Shown here piece after piece: positions 9,244 through 20,289 of a stretch of DNA of 64,000 bases (within the stretch, counting starts at the first letter, position 1; each line of letters starts with the position of its first letter). The translations under genes were made by a program, and so were the position numbers. This stretch comes from Novosphingobium sp. G106. GTDB lineage: Bacteria; Pseudomonadota; Alphaproteobacteria; Sphingomonadales; Sphingomonadaceae. The stretch spans positions 310,001-374,000 of the forward strand of contig NZ_JAHOOZ010000001.1 in NCBI RefSeq assembly GCF_019075875.1. Reading direction: 5' to 3'. The notes under the pieces were generated by a model. It was not told the DNA's origin and made no database searches. It worked only from the letters and a program-made list of their open reading frames with translations.

Positions 9244-10370
9244 GCTCGCCTCCGTGCTGGTTCGGACGGAGCGAGGGCGGCAGCGATGATCTCGCTGGCC
9301 TCATCTATCTCGTCATCTGTGTTGAAGCGCCCTACGCCGATGCGGACGGCGCCTTCTCGTGCCCACTCGGGAATCTCCATAGCCGTCATCACGTGAGACG
9401 GACCTGGGACGCCGGATTGGCACGCCGCACCAGTGGAGACCGCGACGCGCGCCCATAGCCGGCTCACTGCGGCCTCGCCGGGTAGATGCGGCGTGGAAAC
9501 ATGGAGGCAACCCGAGATCCTGGCCGCCTGCATGCAATTTATTCGCAGTTCGGGCACAAGCTCGAGCAACCGCACCTGGATGCGATCGCGCAATGTTGCG
9601 ATCCTGGCTTCATCCCGGCCGCGCTCACCTTCTCGCAGGTCCAGCGCAAACGCTAGCGCGGAGGCTGCGGGTGCATCGGGGCTACCGAAGAGGTCGTGAG
9701 CGAGCTCCGAGGCTTGACGGCTTATCGTGCCGATCAGCGCTCCGACCCGGCGCGGACCGTAGACCTTTGCCCCGCTGACGACCACCAAGTCGGCGGCGAC
9801 GATATCGCCCATCTCGATGCGTCCGGCTGCTTGACTGGCATCGACCAGGTGGCGGGTCCCATGACGCGCCGCCAGGGCGCCCATCGCCCGGACGTCGGAG
9901 ATTGTCCCGACCTCGTTGTTCACCGCCATCGTGCACAACAGGTCGACACTGCTAGTGAGCGCTGCCTCCACCGCATCCAGGCGCGGGGTGGCGGTATCGT
10001 TCACCGGCAGGAGCTCCAGATGAATTCGCCCATCTTGCTTGGCGCGGCGAAGGGCACTCAGGAGCGCGGGGTGCTCAACGACGCTAGCCGCAATGCGCGC
10101 CTGCCGGGGGAACGCGCGTGCGATCGCGTCCTCTACCGCGAGCCAAAGCGCGGCAGATGCGCCTGGCGTGAAGGTGACGGATTCGACTTCCGACCCCAGC
10201 GACCGCAGGACGGCCGCGGCCGCGTCATCAAGTGCAGCACGCGCTTCCGCGCCAGCCTTGTGCTCGACGCTGTGCGCGTTCGCGACGAGACGTGTCATCG
10301 CCGCACCATGATGCTCGGTAACCCTCGGGTCGATTGGCGTGGCGGCCATATTGTCCAAGTAAATCGTCAA
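9240..10370 (-). CDS. sspA: SspA: cysteine desulfurase of DNA phosphorothioation
   Basis: This 376-residue PLP-dependent, IscS/NifS-like enzyme takes sulfur from cysteine and passes it to the modification proteins. Visible landmarks are the N-terminal YLDNMAATP, the cofactor-contact His in SVVEHPALL, the PLP Lys in VVSGAKVYGP and the catalytic Cys loop STGAACQSG. The residue before the PLP Lys is Ala where most family members have His (SxHK), which is unusual but not disabling by itself. It is the first gene of the ABCD block and starts 104 bp after the corrected stop of sspH, in the same direction. Confidence 0.87.
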   Translation of the reverse strand: MTIYLDNMAATPIDPRVTEHHGAAMTRLVANAHSVEHKAGAEARAALDDAAAAVLRSLGSEVESVTFTPGASAALWLAVEDAIARAFPRQARIAASVVEHPALLSALRRAKQDGRIHLELLPVNDTATPRLDAVEAALTSSVDLLCTMAVNNEVGTISDVRAMGALAARHGTRHLVDASQAAGRIEMGDIVAADLVVVSGAKVYGPRRVGALIGTISRQASELAHDLFGSPDAPAASALAFALDLREGERGRDEARIATLRDRIQVRLLELVPELRINCMQAARISGCLHVSTPHLPGEAAVSRLWARVAVSTGAACQSGVPGPSHVMTAMEIPEWAREGAVRIGVGRFNTDDEIDEASEIIAAALAPSEPARRRA

Positions 10371-10474
10371 GTTGGATCTTCTTCGTTAAATCTTCGCTCG
10401 ACGCTACACGACCGAGACTCTGGGGTCATTAGGGCAACAGCGACGATGCACACGTTAGTGGGCCGATCTCAAAC

Positions 10475-13400
10475 TCATTCATCGCCTTCGGCAGGACCCA
10501 GCTCCATTGCGTCACGGGCGGAAGCGGGCCAGCGGACGGCGAGGTACTCGACCACCTCCTCGATGAACTCGGGCGAGGCGAACGGCACTTGCGCATAGAT
10601 CAGATCGCTTTCGCCTTCGAGCTTGGCGATGAGGTGCCCGCGGCCAAGCAGCCTCTCAGCGCCCCGCTCGCCGAGTGCGATCTCTGAAGTGCCTTCCAGA
10701 ATCGACGCGGAGGATTAACCTGTTGCCGAGTTGCGAGCGCAACTGCATCGGCATCACGTTTGCCTCCGGCCTCTGCGCCGCGAAGATGAGGTGTATCCCA
10801 GCGGCGCGCGCTTTCACGCCCAAACGCCCGACAGTCGAAGTGACCGCGGCCTTGTATTCGTCGGTCAGCATCCAGTCGGCGAACTCGTCGTGGATGACCC
10901 AGTAGGTCGCGAGCCGGTGCGCCGGCGACACCTTCGCGTTATAGGTGCCGACACCGTTGGCCCTGTGCTCGCGGAAGAGACGGTATCGGCGCTCCATCTC
11001 CGCGACCAGCCACTCTAGCCGTTCCACCGCCGCGTCCTGCGTGTCCACTACGCCGCCGTCAAGATGGGGAAGGGCGTCGAAGGCGAAGTAGTCGACGCCC
11101 TGCTTCGGATCGATGAGGATTATCCGGGCTTGTTCGGGTGAGTTCGTGACCGCCAAGCCCAGGAGGATCGACTGCATGAGCACGGACTTGCCTGAACCGG
11201 TGCTGCCGGCGATGAGGGTGTGTGGCGCGTGGAGATTGCCGGGCGAGAAGGTAAGGAGCGAATTGTCGTCCTCCTTCAGGCCGATCACGACGTCCTGGTT
11301 GGCGGCCTCCGTCGCCTGGGGGGACCAGCGGTCCCAGACCTGCTCGATCGTCACCAACCGCCGCTTAGGCCTGGCGATCGCGATCGCGACGACGCCCGGT
11401 TCCGGCCGTACGGATATCACGTTCAGCCCGAAGGTCGTCAGCAGTTCCGAGCGTTTCCGATTGACCTGATCCACCGTCAGGTTCGCGCTTCCCGCGAACC
11501 GGAGGATGGCGGAGTTCGGCGTGAGCGTCTGCCCGACCGGCTTGGCCTGCAGAGAGAGCTGCTGGAGCGCGCTGCGCGCCGCTGTCGCCACGGTCGCGAG
11601 CCAGGGCTCGTCGTCCTCCTCGACGCGAAGCGTCGAGCGCACGATCTGCGCGATGGCGTCGCCTTTCCCAGCAGGGATCTGGTCGATGGGCGCAGGCGCG
11701 TGGACGGGCTCCGGGCCGGGGAGGCGGGCGGGTTCTCGGACGATGGCGCGGGTTGGGGCGGTGAGGAGGGCTCGGCTTCGATGGCAATGCCGGCGGATGA
11801 ACCCGCCTCTCGCCGGATCGAGGTCGGATCCTGGTCCGCGGCAAAGGCCAGAAGGAGCCTCTTGAGATCCGCGCGGCCATACACCTCCTGCTCGCACCCT
11901 TCCACACCAGCGATCGGCGCCACGTCAGTCGGGCTCGCCGCGTCTCCTCCCGTGGGGACGAATACGTGGCTGTAACCCCGGACCCTGACGTCGCAGTCGC
12001 CTTCGCGGATCATGCGCCGCCAGATGGAGAGGTCGATGGCGCTCGCGGCCGGCAGCTGTATGCCGTCCAGCACGAGGTCCGCCAGTCGGGAGCGCCATGC
12101 CTCGCGGTCGAGCCGGTCGCCCGAACCGAGGAGCGCCTCCCGAATCCGTCTTACCGTGTCGCGCACCTGGCGTTCCGACTCCTTCCGCTTGGCAGAGAGG
12201 ATCCCGGCGCTGACGTATTTGGCCTCCGTGACCAGGATGGTCAGCTCGAGACGACCGTCCTCCCCTTCCTTGGGGGACAGCGCCAGAATGTCAGCCTGCG
12301 TCTCCTCGCGCGCGCCGAGCCAGGCAGCGTAGTCGTCCAGGAAATACCATCCGACCTGCGTGTCGATGCCGATCTCGCGGCTCGCCAGGTAGCGGCTCAG
12401 GACGACGCCGATGAGCTCGCTCGCGGCCTCCCCGCGCTTCGCCGCACGCAGGACGATGTCGCCCGAGACGTCGTTCGCGGCCTCTATGAGCCGCTCGGCG
12501 AGTGAACCGAGCTCCGCGTCGGCAAGTCCGAGGTTGAGGTCGGCTAGCCTTGAACGGACCATAGCCCGGAGCAGGCCGAGCGGAGCCTGCGAGGAGATCA
12601 CGACGTTGCGCCCCTGCGTGGCCGACTGCTTAAAGCGGATCACGCGCACGTTCTGGTTCCTGAGCTGCCGGCGATCCAGGAGCTCGTCGTAGTTCACGAC
12701 CCAGGCGCCCAGGTCGTGAGTCTCCGAGAAGATGCGCGCCGTCTGCGGATCGTGGAAGTCGAGCTGCCGGGTGGGAAGGAGCCGGCGGCCGGCCTCCTCG
12801 CGCAGATCGCCCTTCAGGAAGGTCGTGGCCGCGGACAGGAAGGACCATCCCTCCGCGCTCTGCACGGGGCAGCAGAGGTAGACGGCCGACTTGAGGTCGT
12901 CAGCGGCGGCCGGACGGCGCCGCGACCAGCGGGCGGGTAGCAGGGTCTCCAGGTCGGCGGGCCGTGCGCTCTCGTGATGCCATTCCAGCACCGCGTGACG
13001 CGATATCACGTCCTGGCTGAAGACGATGTCGTAGGGCCTTCCGTCGCGCGGGTCGGGCGGAGGGGCCTCGTCCGCGATCACGCTGATGCGGAGCCTCGCC
13101 ATGAAGTCCTGTGTGGCCTCGGATGCTGAGTAGGCGTCGGCGTCCTCGTCGTCCATCAAGATGGACCGGTAGAGGTCGCGCAGGCGCGATGGGTCGATGT
13201 GGCGCAGTAGGACTTGGCACCGCACGTCCTCAGCGTCGTCGTTGATGCCGCCCATGCCCTGGACGACCTGCTGGGGGAGCCGGGCGGAGTCGCAATTGAA
13301 GAGGACGACTGACATGTTGGCGCGTTCGTGCGGATGGAGCGCCAGGTATCTCCGGACGAGTTCGAGGACGGCGGAGGCGCCCTGGGTCGGATCGTCATTC

Positions 13401-15676
13401 ACGTCGGCGGAAGCGTCAGCGCGCCAGACCGGGAGTTCGTGGAGCGAGTAGTCGGAACGCGAGTCCACGAGGGAGAGCAGGTCCGCCTTGCGCTCGGTCC
13501 AGGAAACCACGACCTCCGGATACATCGGGTGCTCAAGGTCTGCCGCGAGGTCCCGGAAGTAAAGGCGGGTGTCGCCCTCCTGCACCGTGCCCGCGAGAGT
13601 CATCCTAACGACGGAGGCGACAAGTTGCGCCTTCCGCCACATCGCGGCCAATCGCAGGGGGTGCCAAGGGGCGACGATCGCCGCCGGATCGCCGTCGTCG
13701 ACCGCCACCGTTCCGAGTTCCAGCACCGGGCGCAGGAGCGCCTCGCGGTTGCGGTCGCCCGGCGTCAGCCGGGTGAGCACGTCCAGGAGCTGCGCGTATG
13801 CGGCGGCCTGGTCGCGGTTGGTCTGGGCGCCGGCGCCGTCGCTGCGGAAGACCGCCACGGCGGCCGAGTAAGCAGCTTCGAACTTACGGAAGGCGTCCTC
13901 GACGGCCTGCAGGTGCTCGGCCGCAACTAGACCCGCGTCGGCTTGCTCCTTCAGCCTCTCGGGCCACACCCGGGAGAGGTCGTTCGCCCGCCGGTAGGCG
14001 GGCAGTAGAGAGCCTCGGTCGCGATCGTATGCCGGGACGAGCGTCCGGACGTCCGCTAGGTCGATTGAGCCCGCCCGCCGCCCCAGGACTGCCGGTTCGC
14101 GGGCGGTCCTTCCCGACGTGAGGGGGTGGGCCTCGAGCCGAGACCAGTCGTCGACGAACTGGGACGAGATCGCCTTCGGGTCGTAGCGCCAGATTAGTTG
14201 CGTCGACCATGTCTGGCTCGATCCCGTCATGGACTCCGTCTCGAAATCCAAGTGGAAGCGGAGCTGGTAAGCGGGTTTGGCTGTCGATCGGTTAGGAACG
14301 CCCTTCACCTTGTCCCGGCGCCAGGTCTCAACCAGCTCGGGGAAGTCCAGTAGATGGCCCAGGTCTAGCTCGACCTCTGGGCCCAACAGCCGCTGCAGGC
14401 CGGCATACCTCAGCGCGAAGTATTCGCCCGCGTCGACATTGAGGCCCTTCAGGTCGCGCTTCGTGGCCTTGTCGCACCGGATACGCAGCTTCCGGCTGGT
14501 TCCCGGCTGGAGCATGAAGGACTCCATGGCGGCCGCGATACCGGCCAGGAAGTCGGTCGTCTCGCGCGCCTTGCCGTAGATCAGCTTGTCCCACGCGGAC
14601 CGGAGCTTGCGATCGCCGCCGAGCTCGTCGCGGTGGGCCTCATAGAACTCGTTGTCGTCCTCAAGCGGCTCGGACGGATTGCGTATGACGAGGAGGCGGA
14701 GATACTCCTCGTCCTCCGGTGTCAGCACGCCCGCCTCTCCCTCGGCGTAGAAGCGCTGCGTCTCGGTCCCGATGTTGAACTTCTCGCGCGCTAGGCCCTC
14801 GAAGAGCGGCTTCACCTGCTCCCAATCGCGCTCAGCCAGTTCGGCCGCCGCCTCGTTCCAACCGGGATGGGCGGCGATGAAGGCATCGATGGCCGCGTGG
14901 TGCTCTTCCGGTATGACGTCGCGCGACTTGGCGAAGGCGGTGCGTAGATCGTCTTCGTTGAGGATGAGCTGGGTCGAGGTCTCCTTGAGCAGGTATCCGC
15001 GCCGGCGGCGGTAGAGGCCGGCGAACTCGCGCTGCCAGGCCGACGTGTGGCGCCTAGAACGCTCCTTCACGCCCGCGAAGGCCTTGCGGTCGTTGGGGAG
15101 GCGCAGCGCGGGCAGCGCGGCACCGAGTGCGTCGACTAGCGGGTGGCCCTCCGTCTCGACCGCCGCCCTCACGCGCAGGACGTAGCTGGCGAACCGGTCG
15201 AGCGAGGTCGCGCGCAGCAGCGCGAGTCCGTTCAACGCCCGCTCGAAAACCATTCTGGACTCCTCGTCGAGCCCTAGGCCATCGTCGACGGCGTCCACCC
15301 AGCCCGCCATCCGCTCCAGCATTTCGGCTCCGCCCAGACGGCTGAGGTCCTGAAGCGACTGTCCTTCTCCGCCCTCGCCGACGCTCGTGACGAGGTATGC
15401 GGCTCGCTCGCAGTCGGCGTCGCGGAATACCGTTGCGGGATGGACGGTCAGGACCTCGTCCGGGAGTCCTTCGGTGGCGAAGACGTCCACTGGCAGCCGA
15501 ATGGCGACCCGGTCAGCGATCAGAGGGTCGGCGAGCACGGCCCGCGCCACGGCGGCCGTCTGCTCGACGCCCAGGCCGTCGATGACGTAGCGAGCGACGC
15601 TGTCCTCGTCGTTGCCCGAAAGTTCCCTTCGCAGGTAGGCGGCCGCAACGCGGCCAATCAACTCGCGCGACGTCAT
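10475..15676 (-). pseudogene. sspH: SspH (DptH-like) restriction ATPase, two frameshifts in this sequence
   Basis: Read across two frame breaks this is a protein of about 1730 residues, matching DptH size. The N-terminal ~1280 residues have no motif I can name. The C-terminal part is an FtsK/HerA ATPase: Walker A GSTGSGKSVLMQSI, Walker B ARIILIDPKQ, then VIHDEFADWM. The first break lies at about 11700-11775 (GC-rich, CCCCGGCCCGG-type sequence on the gene strand). The second is near 10696, where an extra base turns VDSEGTSEIALGERG into a short dead end; the restored frame stops at 10475. In PT systems the FGH partner attacks DNA lacking the modification. If the breaks are real the restriction half is inactive; assembly error is more likely. 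Confidence 0.8.
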
Positions 15677-17205
15677 CGGGCGATCCTCGTCATCGGGTTC
15701 TCGACATAAGCGCAGGCATCGGAGAGACGGCGCAGCATACCTAGGGTCCGCAGACGTCGCTCAAGCCTCTCGGAGTTGGCCGCGAAGGCCTTCTCGTCGT
15801 AGTCGTCGGGGTCGAGGGCGAGCTTGGCTTCGGTCTCGCCGATGACGAGCCCGTAGCGCTCGTGGAGCTGCTGGAGGAGCGCGCGGTAGTCCATGCGGGT
15901 CTCCACGTTGGCGAGAATGAGCGCCTTGAGGAGGGCGTCGGTGGGGGCGTATCGCATGCGCGTCGTGCCGCGGCGGGAGACCAGGCCGGAACCGGAGCCG
16001 TAGGACTTGTGCACGTTGGCGACGTGGTTGCGGTGCCTTCCGACGGCCGCCCGGCGGAACTCGGCCAGCAGTTGGTCGGGCTCGTGGGGGCCTTCGTAAT
16101 CGTCGGTCGAGGGCCACCTGACGCGCTCGACCAGGATCCGACGGCAGTCGGTGTAGGGCGCCTCGCCGGAGACCGCGGCCAGCCAGTCGGGGGCCTCGCC
16201 GATCCTGGCGACGAAGCTCTCCACAGCGCGCTCGGGAAGCGTGTTGTTGCGCTGGTAGCTCGTGACCGACAGTTCGCGCACCAGGGTCTTCCTCGGCGCC
16301 ACAATCTCGCAGACGAAGTTCGGAGCCTCCCGTCCTGACAATTTCGCCGCGACGACAAGATGGTAGCGCAGCAGGTGCAGGGTGCCCAGTGTCGCCAGGT
16401 GCGGATAGGCATCGAACCGGGGGAGGCCGAGTTCCAGCACCGCGAGCCAATCACGGCCGAGTTCGTCAAAGCAGTCATGGCGCCGGTAGGGAAGGTATGA
16501 GTTTCCGCGCGTCTGGCGATCTTCCTCGTAGTCCGGCTCCACGAGCGCCAGGAGGCGGTCGCAGGGATCGCCCTCGAATGCCTTTTTCAGATGCGGACGG
16601 AGAGCCTCCGCAGAGGACGATCGGCATAGCATCTGGTAGATGAGTTCACCCGGGAGGCCGAAGTTGATATATTCGCGGGAAGCACTGCCGGTCGAAAGAT
16701 TGAGGTCCTCGTAGAGCGCGTGTCGTCCGAACGGGAAGACGAAGCGCGAGCTCCAGCGCTTGTTAGCGCTGCTCTCGATGGCCGATGAGCGGAGCATGCC
16801 CATCAGGTTGGCGAAGTCGCGGAAGGATGAGAAGCGTCGGCGAAGGTAGGCGAATTCGCGCACGGGCACGCCCTGCGCCTTCTCGTTCATGAACGAGATC
16901 CAGTCGTCCCACGCGGCAGCGTCGTTGCCGCCGCGGTTTGCGATCCGCGTCAGCGACTCACTGTTGAAGAGGATGTTGCGCAGATAGAGGCGGCGGGCCG
17001 GCTTGAACCTGAGGGGGTAGGGCTGCCCTCCGTCGTCGAGCAACCGGCCCTCGCGGTCGCACGCTTCCGCGACCCCGAGGAATTCGAGGAAGATCAGCCA
17101 CGGCGTGGTCGAATCCCAGAGGCGATGGCCCCAGATCTGTTCGTCCACCCACATGTCGTTCCGCGGATGGTCGTGGACGGGCGGCGAAGGGAGCGCGTCA
17201 AGCAT
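15673..17205 (-). CDS. sspG: SspG (DptG-like) PT-dependent restriction component
   Basis: The 510-residue protein has no catalytic motif I recognise. The assignment follows from its fixed place between the DptF-like ATPase and the DptH-like HerA ATPase, and from its general size. The frame is intact. Its ATG overlaps the upstream sspF frame by 8 bp, and its stop overlaps the sspH start by 4 bp, so the three are translationally coupled. Partner restriction modules of phosphorothioate systems need all of F, G and H. Confidence 0.7.
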   Translation of the reverse strand: MLDALPSPPVHDHPRNDMWVDEQIWGHRLWDSTTPWLIFLEFLGVAEACDREGRLLDDGGQPYPLRFKPARRLYLRNILFNSESLTRIANRGGNDAAAWDDWISFMNEKAQGVPVREFAYLRRRFSSFRDFANLMGMLRSSAIESSANKRWSSRFVFPFGRHALYEDLNLSTGSASREYINFGLPGELIYQMLCRSSSAEALRPHLKKAFEGDPCDRLLALVEPDYEEDRQTRGNSYLPYRRHDCFDELGRDWLAVLELGLPRFDAYPHLATLGTLHLLRYHLVVAAKLSGREAPNFVCEIVAPRKTLVRELSVTSYQRNNTLPERAVESFVARIGEAPDWLAAVSGEAPYTDCRRILVERVRWPSTDDYEGPHEPDQLLAEFRRAAVGRHRNHVANVHKSYGSGSGLVSRRGTTRMRYAPTDALLKALILANVETRMDYRALLQQLHERYGLVIGETEAKLALDPDDYDEKAFAANSERLERRLRTLGMLRRLSDACAYVENPMTRIAR

Positions 17206-19040
17206 CGAGCACCTCGATGACCTCGTCGGCGGGCTCGCCCGCCGCGTTCAGGGTGAGGAGCTTGAAGACGAGGTCGCCCAGCTCCTCGGGCGGCCGCACG
17301 CGCTCCAGCGCCGACAGGATCGCGCTTTTGAAGGCGAGGATGTCCTCATGGCACTCGCGCGAGAAGCTTCCGGGGAGCGCGCCGGATGCGACGCGCATCA
17401 GGAATTCATAGCGGACTAGGTTCAGGGGGGAGCCTACACCTGACGTCCTGGTCGAGCTGGACGACGAGGACCGCTTGGTCGCCCTCCAGGACGATGTCGA
17501 CTCGCTCGTGGCGCTTCGGCGCCACCGAAAGGCGCTCCTCCAGCAGCTGGCTCACGCCGGCGCCGGTGTATGAGAGGTTGGTCGCTAGCAGCAGCTCGCG
17601 CTCGGTGGTCACGAGCATACCGGTGAAGACGCGGTTCAAACCGTTGACGAGTCCCGACAGGATTCGCCTCGGCACGCGACTTTCTCTGCGGAGCGGTTCG
17701 ACGAGCTCCCGGAGGTACTCCCCGGCCCGCGAGAAGACGCTCAGGCTCCAGGGGCTCATCTCCTCCGTCATCTTGTCTGGAATTCGGAAGAACATGGCGC
17801 GCCTTTGCGAGGCAAGGGTGGCGAGGAACGGGTGGCCGCCGTCGGCTTCTGCGTCCGGCGATTCGAGGTAGGCCGCGCGGGCGGTCCGGAGCTCGGCCAG
17901 CCGCCGAGGAGATGCGTCCTGTTCAACGAGGAGCTGGAAGTAGTCATGGAGGACATCGTCCTCGGATCCGAAAAGTAGGATGTTGTCGATGCGGTTGGTA
18001 GTCTCGCCGCCGATTCCGAAACGCGAGAGGAATTCCATAATCTCAAGCCCGTCCCTGCGAGCAGGCGTCAAGTTCTCGCCAAAGGCGTTGTCATAGATGT
18101 CGGACCGGTGCGCGGTGCCTTCGGCGATCATGGTCGGGACGTCCGCGGGGACCAGGAGCCTGTCTCTTGCCCCGGGGTGGCCCAGCAGGATGTTGGCGAG
18201 GAGCAGGAGCACGCGGCGGATGGGAACGTGCAGTCCGCTGTGGTCGAGCAGCTCGACAAGTTCGCGCAGACGGGTGCGGAACAGCGGCTGGCCGAGCGTC
18301 TCGTAATTCCGGCGGATCGGACACTCCGGGCCGAAAAAGCCGAACTCAGTCGCGTCCTCGTAGGCGGCTTTCCATCCCTCGTGGGAAAGGATGGTCTCCA
18401 GGGCCAGGTCGAGGATGTCGGCCCCGGGGATCACGCTCAGGTTGAAGAACGCCAGTCCGGCGGCTGCTGGATCGGGCTCGCCAACCAGTAGGTTCTCGAG
18501 CACCCGGTGCGCTCGGATTCCGTCGGCGTCCTCCAGGCGGCGCCACGTCTCCATCAGCTGCCCGTCATTGGCGGCGACGAGGAAGATGCGGTCCGGATCC
18601 GACGAGAACATCGCGCGGCTGATCTCCAGCAGCAGCTCCCCACGGCTCGCGTAGGATCCGAAGGAGCCACCGCGCAACTTGGTAAGGTCGCGGATCACTC
18701 CTACCGTGCGCTGTCGTCCGGCGACGTTGGCCACCGTCTCGTAGTAGACCTCGTCCGCCGCCCAGACCTCCTCGTCGCCGCCGATCAGTGTCCAGGCGTG
18801 TGCGCAGAGCCGGCTTTTCCCGTCCCCCGCGGTGCCCGTCAGGATCACCGACCTGGCGCGGTCCGCATCCGCCGCCAGGACCTTGTGCACCTCGCCTTCG
18901 ATGGGGTGGGGGAACGTGATCGGACGCACGCCCAGGCGCCTTGCGGAGCGTTGGATGTGCTCGTCGTACATGTTCTCGTTCTTCGGCGTCGGTCCGTAAA
19001 GTCGAAGAAATCGAACCCAACGCTCTCCTAATCCGTTCAT
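17198..19040 (-). pseudogene. sspF: SspF (DptF-like) restriction ATPase, one frameshift near its 3' end
   Basis: This protein of about 613 residues is read across one break. The first 544 residues carry Walker A VILTGTAGDGKSRL near residue 68 and a Walker-B-like RIFLVAANDG. At about 17427 a run of six C shifts the frame into a stop at 17406. Removing one C gives RLPLNLVRYEFLMRVASG, which joins the separate 66-residue frame ending at 17198. That short frame is therefore the SspF C-terminus rather than an independent gene. The ATG at 19040 follows a G-rich GGGGGAAT. It heads the whole FGH-ABCD array, so the operon promoter should lie in 19041-19255, though I see no confident box there. Confidence 0.78.
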
Positions 19041-19255
19041 TCATTCCCCCGTTCGAAGCGGTTCTGGCCGCTTCGCGCCGCAGTTGTCGAGCCAATTTCC
19101 TAGAGAGCGGTGAATCCGGACGGGGCGCCGTCGTGAAAGATGGTATTCGGCAAACGGCTGCGGACCGAAAGGATGCCGCAGTGTGGTTTGAAATGAGTGT
19201 CCGCGCGATTCGGTCAAGTTGCCCTGGCCGATACGAAAGGCTCGCCGCGCCGGCT

Positions 19256-19849
19256 TCACTCGCCGGACTTCACCCGTTCCCACTCCTTTTTTAGGATGGC
19301 CTGCGTGTGGGCCACGATCTTCTCGCGGCGAGCCTCACTCAGGCCCTCGGTCTGCGCGGCCTGCAGCATTTCCACGAGCGCGGTGCTCTCGCCCTCGGTC
19401 GGGTTGATCAGCAGCTTGACCTTGAAGACGTGGGCGGTCAGCGCGCGGGCCGCCCGGAACTGCTCAGCGCCGCGTTCGGTGGAGATTGGCATCTCGTCGC
19501 GCACGACGTCAATCATGTGCGCGTCGGTGAGAAAGCCCGTCACCTCGTCGCGCAGCGAATTGATCCAGGCCTGCCGGTTGTTGGACACAGAGGTCGCGCG
19601 GGCCTGTATCACCGCGGCGTCGCGGACCGCCTCGAGCTGGCGATCCAGGGCCTGCGCGGCGGCAGCGATCTGAGCCGACACGCTCTCGCCGGAGGCGACG
19701 ATCTGGTCGTGCGCGACCTCGCGCGCCGCTTGGACCGCCCGCCGCGAGGCCGTGTTGGTCCACAATGCCAGGAGCAGCGTCGCCCCGGCGTAGACGCCGC
19801 CCACGATCGCGAGCCAGGCGTTCGAACCCAATCCGAGGAACCTGTCCAT
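19256..19849 (-). CDS. Membrane-anchored coiled-coil hypothetical protein
   Basis: This 197-residue product has one N-terminal transmembrane helix (about residues 10-30, WLAIVGGVYAGATLLLALW) followed by a helical, Ala/Gln-rich segment likely to form a coiled coil, and a soluble C-terminal half. I do not recognise a family. It lies upstream of the ssp array in the same direction, but the ~215-bp gap and the nearby accessory genes argue that it belongs to the element's variable region rather than to the defence operon. Confidence 0.6.
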   Translation of the reverse strand: MDRFLGLGSNAWLAIVGGVYAGATLLLALWTNTASRRAVQAAREVAHDQIVASGESVSAQIAAAAQALDRQLEAVRDAAVIQARATSVSNNRQAWINSLRDEVTGFLTDAHMIDVVRDEMPISTERGAEQFRAARALTAHVFKVKLLINPTEGESTALVEMLQAAQTEGLSEARREKIVAHTQAILKKEWERVKSGE

Positions 19850-19887
19850 GATGTTGACCTTGCGCTGAGGGTTGGATGCATGTCCGC

Positions 19888-19926
19888 GGGAGCCGGGAGC
19901 CGGGAGCCGGGAGCCGGGAGCCGGGA
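19888..19926. repeat. Tandem 7-bp repeat (GGGAGCC), about 5.6 copies
   Basis: Five perfect GGGAGCC units run head to tail from 19888, then GGGA. The repeat lies in the 106-bp spacer between the small ORF at 19956-20192 and the start of the membrane protein at 19849. Because 7 is not a multiple of 3, copy-number change inside a gene would shift the frame. Here it can only alter spacing upstream of the 19849 start. Confidence 0.9.
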
Positions 19927-19955
19927 CGTATCCGGACCTCGGCAGCGACGGAAGC

Positions 19956-20192
19956 TCAATCGTCGGCTATCAGCGTAAACGCCTGCGCGAAAGTGGCGTT
20001 CAGCGCCTCCAACTCCTCGATCGCCCCGTCGTAGACGGTTTCGAGGATCTGTCCCCAGCCGCCTGCCGAAGTGCGGAGGTTGAGGTCGAATTGCGCGAGT
20101 GCACCTTCGATCTTCGCGTCCACTTCCTTCTTCCGGTTCGACCTCTTTGCCTTCGATTGAGTGGCGAAAGGGAAGGGGGTAGGTGAAGGCAT
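19956..20192 (-). CDS. Small hypothetical protein (78 residues)
   Basis: This short soluble protein has a basic N-terminus (QSKAKRSNRKK) and an acidic helical C-terminus. No family is recognised. Codon use looks coding, and it runs in the same direction as the membrane protein downstream, separated by the tandem repeat. No convincing ribosome binding site was seen. Confidence 0.4.
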   Translation of the reverse strand: MPSPTPFPFATQSKAKRSNRKKEVDAKIEGALAQFDLNLRTSAGGWGQILETVYDGAIEELEALNATFAQAFTLIADD

Positions 20193-20289
20193 CGTCGTCG
20201 AATAAATTTGCCGCTGATCTCTTGCTGGGGAGGCTTGCCGCCAAGCCGGATCGGTTCGGGCTGTTCATCGACGCAACCCTCCAATAGGA

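Noticed and set aside
4161..10370. Classical Dnd (DndABCDE) system
   Set aside because: DUF4007 (SspB) is present and DndB, DndD and DndE are absent, so the Ssp type fits better.
17198..17398. Separate 66-residue gene between sspF and sspG
   Set aside because: Dropping one C from the run at 17427 makes it the natural C-terminus of SspF.
4161..19040. SspE-type restriction partner
   Set aside because: No DUF262/DUF1524-like gene is visible; the partner genes are DptF/G/H-like instead.
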